A stretch of 31,449 nucleotides of DNA. Source: Candidatus Delongbacteria bacterium. Its GTDB lineage: Bacteria; UBA4055. Under the pieces are notes generated by a model. The model had not been told where the DNA came from and did no database searches. It saw nothing but the letters and a program-made list of their open reading frames with translations. The position numbers were made by a program, and so were the translations under genes. The stretch spans positions 1-31,449 of the forward strand of contig JAFGVM010000012.1 in assembly GCA_016937995.1 (NCBI GenBank). Reading direction: 5' to 3'. This document shows positions 26,692-31,449 of the stretch, in pieces (position 1 is the first letter of the stretch; the number at the start of each line of letters is the position of its first letter).

Positions 26692-27974
26692 TATCTGTTT
26701 CTCCTTAACCAATTTGAATATAGTTGATCCCTTTCACTTATTGATATCTTTGGTTCAAACCTTTTATCCAGCTTCCATAGTGATGCTGTTTCTTCAACGA
26801 AATTCCAGAATCCAATTGTAAGTCCAGCCTGATAAACAGCACCTAATCCTGTTGCTTCACCTGTTGCAGGTCTTTCCACCGGAATACCTATAATATCAGC
26901 AAGGAACTGGCATAAATATTCATTTTCAGACATTCCTCCGTCTATACGTAATATTTGAATTGAATGCTTTGAAACATCTTCCATAGACTTAATTATATAT
27001 CTTACCTGAAATGCAATATCTCGAAGTATCTGCTCATCATCCCGGTCACCTTCAATTTCAAAAAAACCTTCAAGTGAGTATGTTGCATCTTTTTTACTCC
27101 CCAATAAAACCGGAGAAAACAGACCATTGGCAGGAGAATTATATTCCTTCCCAACATTCATCACACAAAAACAGCCTGTTCCGAATGTTGCTTTGACCAT
27201 ACCTGAAAATATACACCCCTGACCAAGAACTGCTGCCTGCTGATCCCCCAGCATTCCGGCAATGGGTATTCTCTCACCAAAGAACAATTTTTCTGAAGTT
27301 AAACCATAAATTTCTCCTGTCCCCTTTATTTCAGGTAAAATTTCTTTGGGTATATCAAGCTGATCGAGAACTTTTGTATCATATTTTAGCTCTTTTGCAT
27401 TCTGGAACTGAGTAACAGACATATTAGCAATGTCTGAGCAATGTACTTCTCCATCTGTTAGTTTCCATAATAACCAGCTGTTCACTGTACCGAAAAGAGC
27501 TTCTCCCTTTTCGACACCTTCTTTTACTGATGGATCGTTCTGTAGAAGCCACGTAAGCAACATTGCAGAAGTATTCGGGATCGTGTACATTCCCACACGT
27601 TCAACTGTTTCTGTTCCCAAGATACCGGATAATTTTTCTGATAATGATCCCGCTCTTTTATCAAACCATAGTACCATATTGCTGTAAGGAATACCAGTTT
27701 TCTTATTCCAAACGATCGTAGAGCTTCGTTGATTTGTAATTCCAATTGCTGCTATCTGGCCTAGTAGAATATTGTTGTCTGAAAGTGTTTTCAAGATCAA
27801 ATTATAAACAGAATCCCAAAGAGCAACTGGATCCTGTTCTGCATAACCTTCTTTCGGATGCAAAGTCATAATTTCAGTCGAACCAAAACCGACCTGATCA
27901 GCATCCCTGTTAACGATCATAACCTTTATCAGACTAGTACCGCAGTCGATCCCTAAAATATATTTCTTCTTCAT
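26691..27974 (-). CDS. FGGY-family carbohydrate/polyol kinase, glycerol-kinase-like but shortened
   Basis: A 427-residue sugar kinase. ATP and substrate motifs follow the glycerol kinase pattern: GIDCGTSLIK at the start, ITNQRSSTIVW, catalytic D244 in AGMLGDQQAAVLGQG, FGTGCFCVMN, IDGGMSENEYLCQ and GEATGLGAVYQAG. Glycerol kinases are about 500 residues. Here the segment that normally lies between LEG and the IAFQVR helix, including the VPAFxGLGAPYW block, is missing: YSLEGFFEIEGDRDDEQILRDIAFQVR joins directly. Glycerol-contact residues also differ: Ser at the E. coli E84 site and Asn at the Y135 site. Substrate may therefore not be glycerol, or the enzyme may be impaired. ATG 27974 is preferred; the frame extends to a TTG at 27989. 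Confidence 0.82.
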   Translation of the reverse strand: MKKKYILGIDCGTSLIKVMIVNRDADQVGFGSTEIMTLHPKEGYAEQDPVALWDSVYNLILKTLSDNNILLGQIAAIGITNQRSSTIVWNKKTGIPYSNMVLWFDKRAGSLSEKLSGILGTETVERVGMYTIPNTSAMLLTWLLQNDPSVKEGVEKGEALFGTVNSWLLWKLTDGEVHCSDIANMSVTQFQNAKELKYDTKVLDQLDIPKEILPEIKGTGEIYGLTSEKLFFGERIPIAGMLGDQQAAVLGQGCIFSGMVKATFGTGCFCVMNVGKEYNSPANGLFSPVLLGSKKDATYSLEGFFEIEGDRDDEQILRDIAFQVRYIIKSMEDVSKHSIQILRIDGGMSENEYLCQFLADIIGIPVERPATGEATGLGAVYQAGLTIGFWNFVEETASLWKLDKRFEPKISISERDQLYSNWLRRNR

Positions 27975-28064
27975 GATCATATTCCACAATTATTTCGGCA
28001 TGAATGAGCCATAGATAATTTATTGAATACATCCATTAATGGCAAATTATTAATATTTACTATC

Positions 28065-28775
28065 TTATTCAGGAAACGATGCTTCAGGGAAACTCTCAAA
28101 ACCGGGTTTTGCAAATAACCAGCCCTGATAAATGGTTATACCCTGTTTTTTTAGAAAATCATATTCTTCTTTTTGCTCTACTCCTTCAGCAAGAATATCA
28201 ATACCCAGATCAAAACATAAACTGCATATAGCTCTGACTATTGATTGACGTACACCATCCTGATGAATATTCTGCATTAAATGTATATCTAATTTTATAA
28301 GGTCAGGTAAAATATCAGCAAGCATATTTAGTCCAGCATATCCTGAACCGAAATCATCAATAGCAATAGTAACTCCAGACCTGCGTAATTTACTCAAAAC
28401 CATTGAGAAATCTTCTGTCTGATCAATGATCTCGCTTTCAAGAATTTCAACTACGATCTGCTTAGCAGTAAGTCCGTTCTCTTCAGCAGATCTGATAGTA
28501 TCTTCAACATATCTTCCATTGTCAAAAAGTATAGATCCCATTGTAAAGTTCAAATTCAGGCTGCAATCAAGTCCCAGTTGAGATGCAAGAGATATAGCCT
28601 GTTCTCTGCTCTTCTGATCAAACTCCATCATATTATTGTTCTCAACCTCGTTAAAAACATAACCTGGTGGTTCGTTATGTGGTCCTCTTAATAATACTTC
28701 ATATGAAATTATCTTGCCGGTCTCAGTATCAATAATTGGTTGGAATGCATGCGTAAATTCAATATCGGAAATCAT
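28065..28775 (-). CDS. EAL-domain cyclic-di-GMP phosphodiesterase
   Basis: A single EAL domain of 236 residues that would cut c-di-GMP to pGpG. The signature is E-V-L (E26) in YEVLLRG. Other catalytic and metal-binding positions are kept: FQPI (Q12), NLN (N74/N76), VVEILESE, IDDFGSGY (D140, D141), IKLD (K161), AEGVE (E197) and YQGWLFAKP (Q217). An active enzyme is therefore likely. Start ATG 28775 has GGAGG five bases upstream and forms an ATGA overlap with the BLUF gene stop; an in-frame ATG at 28787 lies on the ribosome site. The pairing with the BLUF protein suggests light control. Confidence 0.9.
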   Translation of the reverse strand: MISDIEFTHAFQPIIDTETGKIISYEVLLRGPHNEPPGYVFNEVENNNMMEFDQKSREQAISLASQLGLDCSLNLNFTMGSILFDNGRYVEDTIRSAEENGLTAKQIVVEILESEIIDQTEDFSMVLSKLRRSGVTIAIDDFGSGYAGLNMLADILPDLIKLDIHLMQNIHQDGVRQSIVRAICSLCFDLGIDILAEGVEQKEEYDFLKKQGITIYQGWLFAKPGFESFPEASFPE

Positions 28776-29203
28776 TCCAGCCTCCATCTTCCTTCAGAAA
28801 AAGCTATAAGGATCTTTTTTGCTCTGCCTTTATCAAGGTCAGTCAGGCAACTGCTTCCCTGAAAAAAATCATTCATACCGTCAATTCTGCTCAATTCACT
28901 CTTGGATAGTGAAGCATAACCCATACTCCAGTTCTTAAATTTTCTTTCAGGAATAGCCTCATTTACAATTTTTACAATATCCATATGGCGTTTATCTTTT
29001 GAAATGGTATTAAAAAGTTTATTAAGCTCTTCTTCCTCACCTTCAAGAACCTGCAAAAAACTACCACTGTCAAAAAGTAGCATTCCTGTAACATTGATTT
29101 CTTCGTTATTTTTCCTAGCGAATTTTAAAATTTCTAATATCTCATTTTCAGTTATGTCATTATCAGCTTTGCTTGCATATATTAAATGTGATAGACCAGA
29201 CAT
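28772..29203 (-). CDS. BLUF-domain blue-light photoreceptor
   Basis: A 143-residue flavin-binding BLUF protein. The residues of the photocycle are all present at the family spacing: Y9 in HLIYASK, N33 in RKNNEE, Q51 in FLQVLEGEEEE, W92 and M94 in KNWSMGY. The 45 residues after the core form a helical C-terminal cap as in other short BLUF proteins (PixD, PapB). It would sense blue light through FAD and act by protein contact. Its gene overlaps the EAL gene by four bases. This matches the arrangement known for the BLUF protein PapB and the EAL protein PapA in Rhodopseudomonas, and the fused BlrP1. AGGG lies seven to eight bases before the ATG. Confidence 0.9.
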   Translation of the reverse strand: MSGLSHLIYASKADNDITENEILEILKFARKNNEEINVTGMLLFDSGSFLQVLEGEEEELNKLFNTISKDKRHMDIVKIVNEAIPERKFKNWSMGYASLSKSELSRIDGMNDFFQGSSCLTDLDKGRAKKILIAFSEGRWRLE

Positions 29204-29233
29204 GATTTCACCCTATTGTTATTGTTTCTTACA

Positions 29234-29263
29234 TTTATATGTATAAAAAATTCATTATATCAA
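29234..29263 (-). promoter_or_regulatory. Candidate promoter for the BLUF-EAL pair
   Basis: On the minus strand TTGATA (29258-29263), 18-base spacer, TATAAA (29234-29239), about 30 bases before the BLUF start codon. Reasonable sigma70 match in AT-rich DNA; not proven. Confidence 0.4.
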
Positions 29264-29290
29264 CAATTTTTATTCATGAAATATTAAATA

Positions 29291-29983
29291 CTACCTTGGT
29301 ATACAGTTTATTGCTGCTGCTGCATCGACATCTGCCCCTGGAGTATTACCTCCGCAATCTGATTTAAGATCTGTTAATTTAATGAATCGGAACTTATCAC
29401 CTGGTGAAACATAATTATGAATATCCACAGAAGCAGTACCACCTGATATTTTTCCGATATCGATCCATGAGTTTCCGTCCTTACTTATTTCAAGCTGCAT
29501 AGGTTCAACCGCCGGACCTATTTCAAAAACATGCAGATCATGCCCTTCCCCATCTACAAGCCAGACATTACCGAATTCGAGTACTACTGATCCTCCACAC
29601 CCGAGAGTAAGATAAGTAGAATCTTTGTTACTCTTGTAATCAGGTTCTCCAATTGGACCATTTTTTGACATAGCTGCATTCATCGGTTTCCTAGTTCCAG
29701 TATCATGATCGATCACTTTGGTTACGAAAGCCGCTTCCCCGCAATTTATCTCTATCTTTTTACCTTTATCAATATATGTTTTAGTAATGGTTTTATCAAT
29801 AGTTTCAGACTTGCCAGAAAATTCAAATTTCATTATATCTTCAGACGGCTTTTGAAGATCGACAACCTGTTTACTCTGATCTTTGAATGTAATAGTTAAA
29901 GTTGATCCGAATCCTGAAAATGTAATCCCAAAAAGAATTAAAAATATTAGAGCAAATACTCTTTTAGTATATGTGTTTTTCAT
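29291..29983 (-). CDS. Exported protein, function unknown
   Basis: A 230-residue protein with a signal peptide (basic KNTYTKR, then hydrophobic VFALIFLILFGITFSGFGS). The mature part ends in a beta-rich domain: LGCGGSVVLEFGN, GEGHDLHVFEIG, LEISKDGNSWIDIG, KFRFIKLTDLKS and NTPGADVDAAAAINC. I have seen this kind of domain in surface and OmpA-associated proteins of several phyla, where it resembles a discoidin-like fold, but I cannot name a function. Four cysteines in the mature part could form disulfides. Start ATG 29983 has GGAGG five bases upstream; the in-frame ATG at 29995 overlaps that site. Confidence 0.8.
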   Translation of the reverse strand: MKNTYTKRVFALIFLILFGITFSGFGSTLTITFKDQSKQVVDLQKPSEDIMKFEFSGKSETIDKTITKTYIDKGKKIEINCGEAAFVTKVIDHDTGTRKPMNAAMSKNGPIGEPDYKSNKDSTYLTLGCGGSVVLEFGNVWLVDGEGHDLHVFEIGPAVEPMQLEISKDGNSWIDIGKISGGTASVDIHNYVSPGDKFRFIKLTDLKSDCGGNTPGADVDAAAAINCIPR

Positions 29984-30050
29984 TAGTTCCTCCATTTTTT
30001 GATTGGTATGTCAAGCACGACAGATTTGTTCTCTTGCAACTTATTTTTAC

Positions 30051-30079
30051 AAATTAACACATCATACTTTTTAAGTCAA
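30051..30079 (-). promoter_or_regulatory. Candidate promoter for the exported-protein gene
   Basis: On the minus strand TTGACT (30074-30079), 17-base spacer, TAATTT (30051-30056), about 70 bases before the start codon at 29983. Good -35 and spacing, moderate -10. No equally good site was found for the divergent mpl-like gene in the same 171-base gap. Confidence 0.4.
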
Positions 30080-30154
30080 CCAGATAAATGTTATTTATAT
30101 TTTAAAAATTCATAATATTTTATATATTACAAAAAACCATCATAAGGAACAACT

Positions 30155-31449
30155 ATGCTCAACATAAAGAAAATACATTTCATAGGAATTTGCGGTACAC
30201 TTATGGGCAATGCCGCAGTGTCGCTTAAAAAAGCCGGTTTTGACGTTCGTGGCAGTGATAAGGCATTCTATCCACCTATTTCGGATATGCTAAAGAATGA
30301 GGGCATGGAGACCTTTAACGAATTCTCAGCCAACAACCTTGACTGGAAACCGGATCTTGTGATTATAGGGAATGCTATCAGCAGAGGAAACCCTGAAGCA
30401 GAAAGAACTTTGAATGAAAGGTTCAGCTACATGGCTTTACCTGAGCTATTAAAATATATGTTCATTAAAGATAAGAATTCTATTGTTATTTCAGGTACAC
30501 ATGGAAAGACCTCTACGACCTCCATCATAGCTAAAATATTTACAGATTCTGAGAAAGATCCTACTTATCTCATAGGTGGCATACCAATAGGTCTTACTTC
30601 TGGTTTTAAGAACGGAGAGGGTGATTTCTTTATCATAGAGGGTGATGAATATGATACCGCTTTCTTTGATAAACGACCAAAGTTCGTTCACTACAGACCA
30701 CATTGCCTGATAATAAATAATATAGAGTTTGATCATGGTGATATTTACAGAGATATAGATCACATAAAGCTTGAGTTCTCGAGACTTGTCAACCTTGTAC
30801 CGGGAAATGGTCGAATTATAGCGAATTATGATGAGCAGAATGTTGTTGATGTTACTTCAAATGCTTTCACTGAGATAGATTCTTTCGGAATGTCGGAGAA
30901 ATGCAAATGGCAGATAAGAAATATTACTCACGATGAAGGTAATACTTCATTCGATATCTATAGAGAAAATGAGCTGATCATCTCCCCTGTTGTAAAACGG
31001 TGCGGAAAATATCAGGTATATAATATCACTGCTTCGATCATTGCTTCATTATTTTATGACCTTGATAAGAATAAAATTCTGGATACTCTTGAAACTTTCG
31101 AAGGTGTGAAGAGAAGAATGGAGTACAGAGGAAAAGTCAACGGAGCTACATTGATAGAAGACTTCGCTCATCATCCTACTGCTATAAAAAATGTTCTTAC
31201 AGAAATGAGAGGGGAATTCCCTGATAAAAAGATCATTGCTGCTTTCGAACCAAGATCGAATACTACCAAGAGAAATATATTCCAGACAGAACTTGGAGAA
31301 GCTTTATCTATCGCTGATGATGTTATCGTAGGTAAGATCGACAGAGAGGAGCAGCTGACAATGGATGAGAAACTTGATATGGTTAAATTACTCTCAGATA
31401 TAAAATCACAGGGAAAAACTGCTGTTCATTACAACGAAAGCTCAGATAT
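30155..31449 (+). CDS. mpl: UDP-N-acetylmuramate:L-Ala-gamma-D-Glu-meso-DAP ligase (Mpl), cut by right window edge
   Basis: A Mur-ligase-family enzyme that reattaches recovered murein tripeptide to UDP-MurNAc in peptidoglycan recycling. 431 codons are inside the window. Seen: IHFIGICGTLMGNAA at the N-terminus, ATP loop ISGTHGKTSTTS, then IIEGDEYDTAFFDKRPKFVHY and INNIEFDHGDIY, and in the last domain IEDFAHHPTAIKNVL and AFEPRSNTTKR. The EGDEYDTAFFDKR and HYRP pattern separates Mpl from MurC. The start ATG has AAGGA six to seven bases upstream. Mpl is typical of diderm bacteria with meso-DAP peptidoglycan, which fits the rest of the window. The C-terminus is missing here. Confidence 0.92.
   Translation, partial: MLNIKKIHFIGICGTLMGNAAVSLKKAGFDVRGSDKAFYPPISDMLKNEGMETFNEFSANNLDWKPDLVIIGNAISRGNPEAERTLNERFSYMALPELLKYMFIKDKNSIVISGTHGKTSTTSIIAKIFTDSEKDPTYLIGGIPIGLTSGFKNGEGDFFIIEGDEYDTAFFDKRPKFVHYRPHCLIINNIEFDHGDIYRDIDHIKLEFSRLVNLVPGNGRIIANYDEQNVVDVTSNAFTEIDSFGMSEKCKWQIRNITHDEGNTSFDIYRENELIISPVVKRCGKYQVYNITASIIASLFYDLDKNKILDTLETFEGVKRRMEYRGKVNGATLIEDFAHHPTAIKNVLTEMRGEFPDKKIIAAFEPRSNTTKRNIFQTELGEALSIADDVIVGKIDREEQLTMDEKLDMVKLLSDIKSQGKTAVHYNESSD

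Overview
The window looks like chromosome from an uncultured, AT-rich, diderm (LPS-type) bacterium. Diderm markers are an exported outer-membrane-barrel-like protein, a GT9 heptosyltransferase-family enzyme, an EptA/MCR-type phosphoethanolamine-transferase-like protein, an MsbA-like ABC exporter and an Mpl-type muropeptide ligase. Clear Shine-Dalgarno motifs (GGAG, AGGAG, GGAGG) precede many starts, which argues against Bacteroidota proper. The large exported protein at the left edge resembles proteins I associate with FCB-related candidate phyla; that placement is an impression, not a result. All three stop codons are used, so the genetic code looks standard.

Layout. (1) 1-3566, minus strand: a small acidic coiled-coil protein, an L,D-transpeptidase, and a large exported protein that runs off the left edge and carries a frameshift near its 5' end. 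(2) 3730-4827, plus: a DegT-family sugar aminotransferase closed by a strong bidirectional terminator, facing a convergent outer-membrane-barrel-like gene (4879-5583). (3) 5822-21405, plus: an unbroken 15.6 kb run of 17 genes for a surface glycan. It holds an ABC exporter, an acyltransferase, three GT4-like glycosyltransferases, a LegB-type dehydratase with an aminotransferase and a nucleotidyltransferase, a small DUF6165-like protein, a GT9 enzyme, a TagD-type cytidylyltransferase, two CDP-glycerol glycerophosphotransferase-like proteins, a LicD-like and a LicC-like protein, and an EptA-like transferase. (4) 21429-27974, minus: a compact operon of an FGGY kinase, a PAS/histidine kinase/receiver protein, a Na+/solute symporter, a RarD-like EamA transporter and an MFS transporter. 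(5) 28065-29203, minus: a BLUF photoreceptor gene overlapping an EAL phosphodiesterase gene. (6) 29291-29983, minus: an exported protein of unknown function. (7) 30155 to the right edge, plus: the Mpl ligase, cut by the window end.

How the genes fit together. The glycan cluster appears to build a donor 4-amino-4,6-dideoxy sugar and assemble an oligosaccharide on a heptose-containing or LPS-like acceptor. It then appears to decorate it with glycerol phosphate, a LicC/LicD-type phospho-base and possibly phosphoethanolamine. The glycerol-phosphate enzymes are those known from Gram-positive teichoic acid synthesis, so this looks like a teichoic-acid-style decoration system inside a diderm surface-glycan locus. 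It is the most interesting feature of the window. No nonulosonate synthase, Wzx, Wzy or Wzm/Wzt genes are visible here.

No gene-free stretch exceeds 300 bases. The largest gaps are 5584-5821, 29984-30154 and 3567-3729. I saw no tRNA, rRNA, CRISPR array, insertion sequence or phage gene.
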